64,000 nt of DNA from Pseudomonas khavaziana (GTDB taxonomy: Bacteria; Pseudomonadota; Gammaproteobacteria; Pseudomonadales; Pseudomonadaceae): contig NZ_JAHSTT010000008.1 in NCBI RefSeq assembly GCF_019145205.1, forward strand, positions 124,001 through 188,000. Reading direction: 5' to 3'. Of the stretch, positions 43,610 to 52,403 are shown in pieces; the first letter of the stretch is position 1; every line of letters begins with the position of its first letter. The notes under the pieces were generated by a model. That model was given only the letters and a program-made list of their open reading frames with translations, had not been told where the DNA came from and made no database searches. The translations under genes were made by a program, and so were the position numbers.

Positions 43610-44081
43610 TACTGCCAGCCCACGCATAGACACGTCGGCTACTGCACAGACTTCTGTGCACATCTATCAATGCCCCGTCCGCTGGTCCGACATGGACGTG
43701 TACGGGGTGGTCAACAATGTTTCGTTCCTGCGCTTGCTCGAGGAGGCGCGGGTGGACTTCATCTGGCGCCTGGGCGCGGAGCAGGGCGATGCCTTCTTCA
43801 GCGGCGGCTCCGTGGTGGTCAGGCATGGGATCGAATACAAGCGTCCGCTGGTGCATAAGCATGAACCCGTGGCCATCCATATGTGGGTCTCCGAAGTGCG
43901 TGCCGCCGCTGTCACGATCGAATACGAAGTGCGTGATGGCGACACGTTGTGCGCCCTAGCGTCGACCACCATGGCGCCATTCAATTATGAAGGGCGCTAT
44001 CCGCGCACCATGAGCGATGAAGAAACGGCGTTCTTCGAGCGTTTCCTCAGCCCACGTAAGGCGTTGTCATGCGCCTGCTGA
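43599..44081 (+). CDS. 4HBT/hot-dog acyl thioesterase
   Basis: 160 aa. Hot-dog fold of the 4-hydroxybenzoyl-CoA thioesterase class, with the motif RWSDMDVYGVVNNVSFLRLLEEAR (D31/D33 the likely catalytic acids) and a VRHGIEYKRPLV strand. It would release the acyl chain from ACP or CoA. Start ATG 43599 lies inside the end of the oxidase gene; the stop overlaps the next gene by 13 nt. Confidence 0.85.
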   Translation: MSIDTASPRIDTSATAQTSVHIYQCPVRWSDMDVYGVVNNVSFLRLLEEARVDFIWRLGAEQGDAFFSGGSVVVRHGIEYKRPLVHKHEPVAIHMWVSEVRAAAVTIEYEVRDGDTLCALASTTMAPFNYEGRYPRTMSDEETAFFERFLSPRKALSCAC

Positions 44082-44938
44082 GGGTGGGTGCACCGGGGCG
44101 TGAGCGCCCCTGTGCAGTCGACGTCAATGGCTCGGTGCGTGACCTCAGTGGGTGGGTCGATGATTGGGCCGGGGCAACGCTGGCGGTGGCGCAGATGGAA
44201 GCGTTGTCGCGGCGTTTCACCCAGCAATGGGCGCAACTGCCGCAGGTTCATATCGAGCACGAACGCATCGGGCCGGCATTGCGGCCGGGACAGATCCTGT
44301 CGATTGGCCTGAACTACCACCGGCATGCGCGGGAGGCGGGGATGGCAGTGCCGGAAGAACCCATTGTGTCGAGTAAATCGGTGCATGCGTTGGCGGGCCC
44401 CTTCGATGACCTGGTGCTGCCACTGGACGGCGACAAGACCGATTGGGAGGTGGAGTTGGGTGTGGTCATCGGCCGGCGGGTCCAATACCTGGCCATGCCC
44501 GCTGACGCGGCAACCTGCATCCTGGGTTACTGCACCGCCAATGACTTGTCCGAACGCAGTTGGTTACTGGAGCGGGGCGGGCAATGGATCAAGGGCAAGT
44601 CATTCGATGGCTTTGCACCGCTGGGGCCTTATCTGGTGACGGCCGATGAGGTGCCGTCGCCCCAGGCGCTGGAACTGATTTGCCGGGTCAATGGTGAGGT
44701 CATGCAGCGCGACAGCAGCGAGGACATGATCTTCGACGTGTATCACCTGATTCACTACCTTAGCCGCTTCATGACCCTGCACCCTGGCGATGTGATCCTC
44801 ACCGGAAGCCCGGGGGGTATGGCATTGGGGCGACCTGGCCAGGCGTTCCTGCGCGACGGCGATGTGGTCGAGGCCGAGGTCGCTGGCCTGGGCGCGCAGC
44901 GTCAGGTATGCCGCGCATTCAATAAGGAAATGACATGA
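44069..44938 (+). CDS. Fumarylacetoacetate-hydrolase (FAH) family protein
   Basis: 289 aa. Metal ligands of the FAH fold are present: E127 and E129 in DWEVELGVVIGR and D159 in TANDLSERS, with the later K177 (KGKSFDGFAPLGP). Closest in look to 2-keto-3-deoxy-acid and ureidoglycolate-type members. Family reactions cleave C-C bonds of beta-diketo or acylpyruvate acids or decarboxylate 2-oxo acids. Here it follows a fatty-acid-type module, so an acylpyruvate or 2,4-dioxo chain is a possible substrate, as inference. Overlaps both neighbours. Confidence 0.88.
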   Translation: MRLLRVGAPGRERPCAVDVNGSVRDLSGWVDDWAGATLAVAQMEALSRRFTQQWAQLPQVHIEHERIGPALRPGQILSIGLNYHRHAREAGMAVPEEPIVSSKSVHALAGPFDDLVLPLDGDKTDWEVELGVVIGRRVQYLAMPADAATCILGYCTANDLSERSWLLERGGQWIKGKSFDGFAPLGPYLVTADEVPSPQALELICRVNGEVMQRDSSEDMIFDVYHLIHYLSRFMTLHPGDVILTGSPGGMALGRPGQAFLRDGDVVEAEVAGLGAQRQVCRAFNKEMT

Positions 44939-46380
44939 GCCAACTTGCCCAGACCTTTGCCCGCACGGTATTACGTGAAGCGCCGGCTGAGCTTATCGAA
45001 GCCCTCGCGACACGTTTTGATGAACGTTGTTCGACCGCTACGGCCGTACGTGAGCAGCATGGCCGCGACGAGTCGGCGTATGTCGATGCACCGCTGCCCC
45101 AAGCCGTGGTGTTTGCCCGCAGCACCGAAGACATCGTTGACACCGTACGCCTGGTGGCTGCGCACCGCGTGCCGCTGATCGCTTATGGTGCCGGGTCGTC
45201 CGTCGAAGGTCATTTGCTGGCGGTGCAGGGCGGCATCAGCCTTGACCTCAGCCAGATGAACCAGATCCTGGCGATCCATGCCGAAGATATGAGCGTCACC
45301 GTGCAGCCGGGCGTGACCCGCCGTCAGCTTGAAGAGGCCTTGAAGGGCACCGGCCTGTTCTTTCCCATCGACCCGGGCGCCGATGCGTCCATCGGTGGCA
45401 TGTGCGCCACGAGCGCCAGCGGGACCAATGCGGTGCGCTACGGCACCATGAAAGAGAATGTGCTGGCCCTGCAGGTGGTGACTGCCGACGGCGATGTCAT
45501 CCGCACCGGTACCCGGGCCAAAAAAAGCAGCGCCGGCTATGACCTAACCCACTTGATGGTGGGAAGCGAAGGCACCCTGGGCATTATCAGCGAGATCACC
45601 CTGCGCCTGCACCCTGTGCCGGAGTCGATCTGCGCTGCCGTGTGTTCGTTTGACAGCATCGACCAGGCGGTGAACGCGGCGATGCAGGTGATCCAGTCCG
45701 GTATCGCCGTGGCGCGAATCGAGCTGATCGACGCCAATACCGTACGCATGGTCAATGTGCACAGCAAACTGGAGCTGCCGCAGGCGCCGATGCTGTTGAT
45801 GGAGTTCCATGGCAGCGAACTGGGTGTGCGTGAGCAGGCACAAGCCGTGGAGACGATTGCCGGCGAGTGGGGCGGCCAGGCGTTTGAATGGGCGACCAGC
45901 GTCGAGGTGCGTCGGCGGTTATGGACGGCTCGACACCATGCCTACTTTGCCGCGATTCAATCGCAGCCCGGTTGCCGTGCAATCAGCACCGACACCTGCG
46001 TGCCGATCAGCCGCTTGGCCGAATGCCTGCTGGAGTCCATCGCCGAAGTCGACGCGACGGGCCTGCCGTACTTTCTGGTAGGGCATGTGGGCGACGGCAA
46101 TTTCCACTTCGGCTACTTGATTGATCCTGACGACCCGGAGCAAAGGGCGCTGGCCGAGTCACTCAACGATCGGCTTGTGGCACGGGCTATTCGGCTCTCG
46201 GGCACCTGCACGGGCGAACACGGTATCGGGCTGCACAAGCAGGGCTATCTGATCGACCAGGCAGGCGCGGGGGCCGTGGCGATGATGCGCGCGATCAAGC
46301 GCACGCTGGACCCGGATAACATTCTCAACCCCGGAAAGATCTTTTCCATCGATACACCTGCCAGGGAGGCGCATTCATGA
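44935..46380 (+). CDS. FAD-linked 2-hydroxyacid dehydrogenase (GlcD / D-lactate dehydrogenase type)
   Basis: 481 aa. PCMH-type FAD-binding domain (about 55-235; YGAGSSVEGH, DPGADASIGGMCATSASG, MVGSEGTLGIISE) and a C-terminal oxidase domain with the conserved VGHVGDGNFHFG and CTGEHGIGLHKQGYL histidine motifs. It oxidises D-2-hydroxyacids to 2-oxo acids, with cytochrome or ETF as acceptor. Its ATG overlaps the stop of the FAH gene (ATGA). With the FAH protein it suggests 2-oxo-acid chemistry on the product or precursor. Confidence 0.9.
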   Translation: MSQLAQTFARTVLREAPAELIEALATRFDERCSTATAVREQHGRDESAYVDAPLPQAVVFARSTEDIVDTVRLVAAHRVPLIAYGAGSSVEGHLLAVQGGISLDLSQMNQILAIHAEDMSVTVQPGVTRRQLEEALKGTGLFFPIDPGADASIGGMCATSASGTNAVRYGTMKENVLALQVVTADGDVIRTGTRAKKSSAGYDLTHLMVGSEGTLGIISEITLRLHPVPESICAAVCSFDSIDQAVNAAMQVIQSGIAVARIELIDANTVRMVNVHSKLELPQAPMLLMEFHGSELGVREQAQAVETIAGEWGGQAFEWATSVEVRRRLWTARHHAYFAAIQSQPGCRAISTDTCVPISRLAECLLESIAEVDATGLPYFLVGHVGDGNFHFGYLIDPDDPEQRALAESLNDRLVARAIRLSGTCTGEHGIGLHKQGYLIDQAGAGAVAMMRAIKRTLDPDNILNPGKIFSIDTPAREAHS

Positions 46381-47132
46381 CCGATAAATCCAACGGCCCC
46401 GATCATCCAATGCGTACGGTGCTGGTAACCGGCGGTTCACGCGGGCTGGGCGCCGCGGTGGTCCAGGACCTCGTGATACGCGGCCTGAACGTGTGTTTTA
46501 CCTACCTCAATAATATCGAGCAGGCCGAGCAATTGGCGGCAACCCTGGGCACTGATCGGGTGCTGCCGGTGCGTGCCGATGGGCGTGATGCCAATGCTCT
46601 CGAGCAGACCGTCAAGGCGTGCGTAGCGCACTTTGGCTCCCTCGAAGGGCTGGTCAATAACGCCGGCATCACCCAGGACCGCAGCGCGCTGGCCATGACT
46701 GAGCAACAGTGGCACAGCGTAATCGGCAGTAACCTCGACAGCGCGTTCCTTGCCTGCAAGGCGGTGTTACCGCTGTTTATCGAACAGGGCTTTGGCGTAG
46801 TAGTGAATATGGCCTCGATATCCGGGCTGATCGGCGTGCCCGGGCAGGCCAACTATTGCGCGAGCAAGGCGGGCCTGATCGGCATGACGCGCTCGATGGC
46901 GGTCGAATTCGCCGCCCGTGGCGTGCGGTTCAATGTCGTCGCGCCCGGTTTCATCGACACCGACATGACCCGCAAGCTAAACGAACGACGGGTGGCCGAC
47001 ATGGAAAACCGCATCCCCATGCGCCGCTTCGGCACCCCGCAAGAGGTCGCAAAAGTCGTGGCCTTCGCGTTGTCGCAGGACGCGGCCTACATGACTGGCC
47101 AGGTCATGGTGGTGGACGGCGGCCTGACCTGA
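46377..47132 (+). CDS. FabG-like 3-oxoacyl-ACP reductase (SDR)
   Basis: 251 aa. Rossmann motif TGGSRGLG (18-25), NNAG (94-97), catalytic S147-Y160-K164 (NMASISG...YCASK). The N-terminal Arg after the Gly loop suits NADPH. It would reduce the 3-keto group left by the KAS enzymes. Last gene of the run and overlapping the FAD dehydrogenase by 4 nt. No dedicated dehydratase or enoyl reductase follows. Confidence 0.9.
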   Translation: MTDKSNGPDHPMRTVLVTGGSRGLGAAVVQDLVIRGLNVCFTYLNNIEQAEQLAATLGTDRVLPVRADGRDANALEQTVKACVAHFGSLEGLVNNAGITQDRSALAMTEQQWHSVIGSNLDSAFLACKAVLPLFIEQGFGVVVNMASISGLIGVPGQANYCASKAGLIGMTRSMAVEFAARGVRFNVVAPGFIDTDMTRKLNERRVADMENRIPMRRFGTPQEVAKVVAFALSQDAAYMTGQVMVVDGGLT

Positions 47133-47537
47133 GTTATCGGAGCCGATCGACATGGCAGTGGAGGCCAGGCTTAGTGGAACCGTGGGTCGCCAGAAATGAT
47201 CGGGGCGGTGTTTCAATTCAACTACCTGTGGCTGTGGTTGATATGGCAGGTCCTGTTCTATGACTTTGAGGGTTGGCGTACGCTGCTGGTCGCCACCCAC
47301 TTGGCTCAGCAGCACTGCCTGGGGCTATTTTGCGGGCCGTTGTGAGCGCCTGTTCGGGTTCAAGCGCTGCGACGGTTCGAATGACTGCCGGTTTGGCAGT
47401 AAGTAAATCCGATAAAGTGGGGGCCATTGCCGGATATAAACCGGTAAAGCATGGATCAGGTGATTGGAAAATTGGTGGGACATGCTGAGCGGCCGGCTAC
47501 CGTTCTAAAGCGGGGCTGCCGGCTCGAAGATGGACCT
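47133..47537. other. Intergenic region after the biosynthetic cluster
   Basis: 405 nt without a convincing gene. A small frame at 47196-47345 (49 codons, MIGAVFQFNYLWLWLIWQV...) reads like a membrane-spanning peptide. It has no SD and I do not call it. No clear terminator for the FabG-like gene is visible. Confidence 0.4.
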
Positions 47538-48755
47538 TCACGGCATCAGCTCAGTGTTGGACAGCCCATATTCCCCCAACGAATACAGCAAGGTTCCATA
47601 CCCCAACTGATCGTAGCCACCGCTGTTCGGTCCGTAATCCCCGCCACCACCTTCAACCTGGACCTTCTGCGCGAAGGCTTTCACGTTCGGCGCCTTTAGG
47701 CCTTTAAGTACGACGTAGTGGTTGTAGAGCAGTTCCCAGATCGGACGGATGTCACCGCGATGTTCCGGCGAGATAACGGTTTGCTTGAAACCGCTATTGA
47801 TGAAGGGAGTGAATGGCACGTCGTGGCCCAGGTTGTACTTGGCCACGTACTCGGCGCCTTGTAGCACGCGGTTGTTCTGGTAACCGAACAAGTCCTCACC
47901 CTGACTCCAGGCCATTTGGCAGAAACTCCCGAGCAAGGCGATGTCGAGCAATGTATGCGCCTGGTCACGCCCGCTTTCCTGGACCTGGCCCAGGCCATTG
48001 CCGTAGAGCTTCCAGACCACGTGCTCAATGGCACCGTTGCCAGCGCCATGTTTGAAATAGTTGACCGCTTCATTATAGATATCGCGGCGGTCGGTCAGTA
48101 CGCCAATTGCCAGCATCGAGTTCATGTTGGCCAGGTCCCAGTTTGCCCAATAGTGGTCGACCCGCGCGTTATTGTGACGTACCAGGAAATCATGGTTCAT
48201 CGGGTAGAAGACCGTGAGCATCATGCGTTGGAATTGATGAAAATCCGCAGCCGTCCACTTTGAATAACCGCGCAGTAACTCTGCGGCATTGGCGAGTTGA
48301 TAACCATACAAACCGGATGCCAGGAAACGGTCCGATGTGCCTTCAATCGCCGTCAGGGTGGTGGACCATTGGTTCAACATCGCTACGGCTTTGTCGGCAT
48401 ACGCGGTATCGCCCGAAAGCTGCCAGCGCAGGGCCAAGGCGTACGCGGCGGCAGCGTCGTTGAATAACCTGGCGTAGTTTTCCGGATGTCGACCATCTGC
48501 CCCCCGATACACCACCGCGACCGCGCTTGGGTTCCAGGCCAGGGATGCGTGCCGGTTGGCGATCAGCTTCTGCCAGCCGGCCAGCCACGGCTGGTTATGG
48601 TTGGCCAGTTTTTCGCGGATGCGTATGAAGTCCTCCTCGGTCTGCAGCAGGCCCGGATGGACGAACGCCGAGGCTTGGGCACCGGTACTCAGCGACAGCG
48701 CGCCGAGCAGCAGGAGACGGCCCCAAGGACGGAGCAATTGAGCAAAACCCTGCAT
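47538..48755 (-). CDS. Exported alginate-lyase-domain protein
   Basis: 405 aa. Signal peptide LLLLGALSLSTGAQASA. The mature part is an (alpha/alpha) toroid of the alginate lyase (PF05426) type. The VHPGLLQTEEDFIRIREKL opening, NNARVDHYWANWDLANMNSMLAIG and the DQAHTLLDIALLGSFCQMAW segment (with a possible catalytic His/Tyr) are recognisable. It probably cleaves or binds an anionic polysaccharide in the periplasm or outside. ATG 48755 is preceded by GAGG 8 nt upstream. It follows the mipA-like gene by 16 nt. Confidence 0.82.
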   Translation of the reverse strand: MQGFAQLLRPWGRLLLLGALSLSTGAQASAFVHPGLLQTEEDFIRIREKLANHNQPWLAGWQKLIANRHASLAWNPSAVAVVYRGADGRHPENYARLFNDAAAAYALALRWQLSGDTAYADKAVAMLNQWSTTLTAIEGTSDRFLASGLYGYQLANAAELLRGYSKWTAADFHQFQRMMLTVFYPMNHDFLVRHNNARVDHYWANWDLANMNSMLAIGVLTDRRDIYNEAVNYFKHGAGNGAIEHVVWKLYGNGLGQVQESGRDQAHTLLDIALLGSFCQMAWSQGEDLFGYQNNRVLQGAEYVAKYNLGHDVPFTPFINSGFKQTVISPEHRGDIRPIWELLYNHYVVLKGLKAPNVKAFAQKVQVEGGGGDYGPNSGGYDQLGYGTLLYSLGEYGLSNTELMP

Positions 48756-48771
48756 GCCTGGCGCCTCGTTA

Positions 48772-49584
48772 TCAGAAGGTGTAGTTGATGGCGAACATGC
48801 CCTGGCCTGCGCTCTCACGCCGGACCAACGGGCTGTTACGGGCCTGGTCGGCGTACTGGGTCAGCGTCAGGCTGACCAGCGTCGACCAGTGTGCGTCCAG
48901 GCTGTGCTGCCAGTTCAAGGCGGCGGAGTAGGCGTAGATCCCGGCATCGGCGCTGTATTTTCCATAGAGCGAACGCTGGCTCTGTGCCTGGGTGACGCCG
49001 AAGAAGGTCTGGTTGTAGCGGCCATCGCCGGCATGGGCGTCAATGTCCAGGGCCAGGGTGTCGCTGTCGGTATGCACCAGGATGCCTTCCAGGCCGAAGC
49101 GGTAGCGGTTGCCACGGTGCTCACCGGCCATGCGCAGTTCGGCTTCGCCGCTGACCGACAGCCAGTCAAGCAGTTGCTGGCTGAGGGTGAAGTCGGCGAC
49201 GGTGGCGCCGTTGACATCGCCCATGCCGTTCAGCTCACGGTCACCCGGGCGGCTGGTGCTGTCCTTCTCCTTGCGACCCAGGTCGTAGTTGATCGCCGCG
49301 CTGGCGCCAAAGCCGCTGTCGGATTGAAATTGCAGGCCCAGACCACGGGTGGTATCGGCGAACAGCACGCCGTGCTGGATGCTGAACATCGGCAGCACAA
49401 GCGCGTGGTAGCGGTCGGCGCCCATGTAGCGCGGCGTGACCCCCATGCCAAGGCCCAAGGTGGCGGTGGTTTCGTCGGCTGCCGGGCTGGCGTCGGCCGC
49501 CTGTGCCGGGGCCGCGAGCGTGCAGGCCATCAATGCGGCGGCGCCCCATAGCACGGTACGGGTAGGAGGAGTGGTCAAGTTCAT
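48772..49584 (-). CDS. MipA/OmpV-family outer-membrane protein
   Basis: 270 aa. Signal peptide cleaved near PAQAAD. The mature part has alternating beta strands (LGLGMGVTPRYMGADRYHALVLPMFSIQHG) and ends GMFAINYTF with a C-terminal aromatic, the outer-membrane beta-barrel signature. MipA/OmpV proteins are pores or scaffolds for cell-wall enzymes; some respond to antibiotics or osmolarity. First gene of an operon with the alginate-lyase-like gene, divergent from a two-component system. Confidence 0.88.
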   Translation of the reverse strand: MNLTTPPTRTVLWGAAALMACTLAAPAQAADASPAADETTATLGLGMGVTPRYMGADRYHALVLPMFSIQHGVLFADTTRGLGLQFQSDSGFGASAAINYDLGRKEKDSTSRPGDRELNGMGDVNGATVADFTLSQQLLDWLSVSGEAELRMAGEHRGNRYRFGLEGILVHTDSDTLALDIDAHAGDGRYNQTFFGVTQAQSQRSLYGKYSADAGIYAYSAALNWQHSLDAHWSTLVSLTLTQYADQARNSPLVRRESAGQGMFAINYTF

Positions 49585-49803
49585 GTTGAAACCCTTTCAG
49601 CGGAGAAAAAAAACGGTGCGCCGGACAGCGTGGCGACCAACAGCAAAACCGCGCCAAGACGTTCAGGCAGCTGGATAGGCTTGGACAGCGATGCAGTGGT
49701 CGGCATAGGATCGGCTCGCGAAAGCCGGGCGTAGGGCAATACTGCCCACGGACTTTCAATAAACCGTTCGTGAATTATCAAGGTTTCATCAAGAGGCTTC
49801 TTT

Positions 49804-50493
49804 GTGTCAGGAAAACGTATCCTCATCGTCGAAGACGACGCCGACAGCGCCAACATTCTCGAAGCCTATCTGCGTCGGGACGGTTTTGAGGTGGCCCTGG
49901 CCGAAGACGGCCAACGCGGCCTGGACCTGCACAAAAGTTGGCGGCCCGACCTGATATTGCTCGACGTAATGCTGCCGCGCTTGAGTGGCACCGAGGTGTT
50001 GTCCGCCGTGCGGCGCAGCAGTGATACGCCGGTGATCATGGTCACGGCCATGGGCGACGAGCCGGAAAAACTCGGCGCCTTGCGCTATGGCGCCGACGAC
50101 TATGTGGTCAAGCCCTACAGCCCACGCGAGGTGGTGGCGCGGGTGCACGCGGTGTTGCGGCGTACCACGGGCAGCCAACCGGTGGAACAGTCACTGCGTC
50201 ATGAAAACCTGCGAGTGGACCTCGTCGCCTTCACCGCGGCCATTGAACACCGCGATGCGCCGTCGCAGTTGCTGGACCTGACGCCGACGGAGTTCAAACT
50301 GTTGGTCACCTTGCTGAAGACCCCCTCCAAGGCCTTCACCCGTAATGAGCTGCTGGAAATCTGCCTGCCGGAAAGCGAAGCCCTGGCCCGCGTCGTTGAC
50401 GCCCATGTGCACAACCTGCGGCGCAAGCTCGAAACCCATGGCATCGTCGGGGTACTGGTGACGGTGCGCTCCATCGGCTATCGATTCAGGTGA
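49804..50493 (+). CDS. OmpR-family response regulator
   Basis: 229 aa. Receiver domain (1-120) with acidic pocket E10-D11-D12, phosphorylation site D54 in LLDVMLPR, T in VTAMGD and K in YVVKPYSP; then a winged helix DNA-binding domain (LTPTEFKLLVTLLKTP, VDAHVHNLRRKLE, VRSIGYRFR). GTG start with AGAGG 7 nt upstream. It overlaps the histidine kinase by 4 nt and probably regulates the divergent mipA/alginate-lyase-like operon. Confidence 0.93.
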   Translation: MSGKRILIVEDDADSANILEAYLRRDGFEVALAEDGQRGLDLHKSWRPDLILLDVMLPRLSGTEVLSAVRRSSDTPVIMVTAMGDEPEKLGALRYGADDYVVKPYSPREVVARVHAVLRRTTGSQPVEQSLRHENLRVDLVAFTAAIEHRDAPSQLLDLTPTEFKLLVTLLKTPSKAFTRNELLEICLPESEALARVVDAHVHNLRRKLETHGIVGVLVTVRSIGYRFR

Positions 50494-51674
50494 GCACCAT
50501 GCTTGAGAACTCACGGGTCAACGACAAACCCCTGTGGCGCTGGGTCGGCATGCGCATGAGCCTGTTGGCGATCGGCGCGGTGGTGGTGATCGCCATCTGC
50601 ATGTGGATCAACTTCAGGCTGTCGGACCGGTATTTTTTGCAGCACCTGCCGCCAGCGGCGCGCGAGGAGTTGCTGCAGCTGCGCGTCGAGCCGCAGCTCA
50701 ATGAGACACGCTTGCGCCAACTGGTTGCCGAATACTATCCGCTGGAATTCTTCCTGCCGGACATGGCCAACCGCGACTGGCTGATTCTGGCTTGCCTGGT
50801 CCTGGCCGCAATTCCGATCATCATCACCTGTGGCTTGTGGTTTTCGCGCCCCTTGTCCAGCCAGTTCTCGGCAATTGCCCAGGGCGCGCAACGGGTTGCC
50901 GGCGGTGATTTCCTGACGCGCCTGCCGGTTCACCGCGACGCACCCGATGAGCTGCAGCGACTGATCGGTGACTTCAACAGCATGACCACGCAACTGGAGC
51001 GCTATGAGCGCGATGTACGCGAGTCCAGCGCGGTCATCGCCCACGAACTGCGCACGCCATTGAACGCCGCCATGGGCCGGGTGCAGGGCATGCTCGATGA
51101 GGTGTTCCCCAGCGATGCCGCGCAGTTGGGCATGGTCAAGCGCCAGCTCGATCAACTGCGAAAACTGGTGGATGACCTGCACCTGTTATCGATGGCCCGG
51201 GCCGGCCGGTTGGTGCTGGAGCGCAGCGATTTTTCCCTGGCGGCCCTGGTCGCCGAACGACTGGCCTGGTTCCAGCCGCAACTGGATGAGGCCGGCGTGC
51301 GCACGCAGGTCAGTATTGCCGATGGGTTTCGTCTGCATGCCGATCGCGATCGTCTGGGCCAGGTGATCAATATCCTGGTTGATAACCTGCTGCGTTACGC
51401 GGCTGGCGGGGGCGAATTGAGCGTCATGGCGCATCGAGTCGAAGACCGGATGGTGTTAGAGATCGGTGATCGCGGCCCAGGTATCGAGGCTCAGCACCTG
51501 GACAGCGTATTTGACCGCTTCTGGCGGGCGGAGCGCTCCAGGGCGCGTTATTCGGGCGGCAGCGGGCTGGGCTTGTCCATCGCCCGCGCAATCTGCCAGG
51601 CCCATGGCGGAGCCATTACCGCCAGCAACCGCGCCGAAGGGGGGACGCTGATCCGGGCGGAGTTTGCGCTGTAG
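50490..51674 (+). CDS. Sensor histidine kinase
   Basis: 394 aa. Two membrane helices (about 22-41 and 98-117) bound a short periplasmic sensor region of ~55 residues. A HAMP domain (about 118-172), dimerisation domain with H185 in SAVIAHELRTPLN, and an ATPase domain with N box (NILVDNLLRYA), G1 (IGDRGPGIE) and G2 (GSGLGLSIAR) follow. GTG start overlapping the response regulator stop (GTGA). It likely senses envelope or polysaccharide signals, as inference from neighbours. Confidence 0.93.
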   Translation: MSTMLENSRVNDKPLWRWVGMRMSLLAIGAVVVIAICMWINFRLSDRYFLQHLPPAAREELLQLRVEPQLNETRLRQLVAEYYPLEFFLPDMANRDWLILACLVLAAIPIIITCGLWFSRPLSSQFSAIAQGAQRVAGGDFLTRLPVHRDAPDELQRLIGDFNSMTTQLERYERDVRESSAVIAHELRTPLNAAMGRVQGMLDEVFPSDAAQLGMVKRQLDQLRKLVDDLHLLSMARAGRLVLERSDFSLAALVAERLAWFQPQLDEAGVRTQVSIADGFRLHADRDRLGQVINILVDNLLRYAAGGGELSVMAHRVEDRMVLEIGDRGPGIEAQHLDSVFDRFWRAERSRARYSGGSGLGLSIARAICQAHGGAITASNRAEGGTLIRAEFAL

Positions 51675-51777
51675 TTTTTCGGGCTATATGTCTATGGCTG
51701 GATATAGGCAAATATGCCGTCTACGTCGGTCATTCGAGCGTCTGCATTGACGGGGCATTGCGCATGGAGTGGAAAAC

Positions 51778-52068
51778 GTGGTGCGCACTGTCTTGGCGGT
51801 CTTGGCCTTGAGCGGGGCGGTAGGGGCGTCGGTGGGGGCAGCCTTTTCAAGCCCTCCAAAGCATGCCCTCAGATATGCCCCCAATTGCACAGGGTGGGCG
51901 AGCGATCGCGAATGGCGATTTCTGACCCGGAGCGGGGTGGCCGTGGCTGGTATTCAGTGCGCCTCCGTATACTGGATGACCAACCCGAATCTGGCAAATT
52001 CTTGGTCGTTAGATGAATCGATGTCCTTAATTGGAGTTGTCCGGGCTGTCTTTCAGCACCTGTCCTGA
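51778..52068 (+). CDS. Possible small exported protein, function unknown
   Basis: 96 aa. N-terminal signal-like stretch VVRTVLAVLALSGAVGASVGAAF, then a region with two cysteines (PNCTGW and GIQCAS) that may form a disulphide. GTG start 9 nt after GGAG; GTG 51769 and GTG 51781 are alternatives. No family recognised and the locus around it is decayed, so it may be a fragment. Confidence 0.45.
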   Translation: MVRTVLAVLALSGAVGASVGAAFSSPPKHALRYAPNCTGWASDREWRFLTRSGVAVAGIQCASVYWMTNPNLANSWSLDESMSLIGVVRAVFQHLS

Positions 52069-52403
52069 AATTGGCATCGTAAGATGCTCATGCTCTGCGA
52101 GATGTTGCAATGGCGCTGGTCGCCAGGGAGATCGATCCGCGTGTCCAACGGCTGACGGAGGGGAATGCTAGGCGCCTGGCCACCGAAAACGCCTAGGAAG
52201 CGGTTGTTCAGTATTCAATGTGGTACGCAACGCTGAGCATCGTGCCTCTGATCATGGGTCTCAATAGTCCGGTCGGCCCCAGAACCTCTCGCTTCAACGG
52301 GGTACGGAGCCGGATGGCAGCGAGGGCGCTCAGGTTGCATATAGATGCGGGCGCCTTACCTTCGCTGTTCATTGCCAGCTAAGCCTTTGAGCTCGCTCGG
52401 CGA
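52069..52403. other. Decayed intergenic region with a coding-like fragment
   Basis: 335 nt without an intact gene. 52083-52196 reads as 37 codons plus stop (DAHALRDVAMALVAREIDPR...) with coding-like composition. An in-frame stop lies directly before it, so it looks like the end of a lost gene I cannot name. Confidence 0.4.

Noticed and set aside
47196..47345. 49-codon hydrophobic frame after the biosynthetic cluster
   Set aside because: No SD and too little evidence; may be random frame in a high-GC region.
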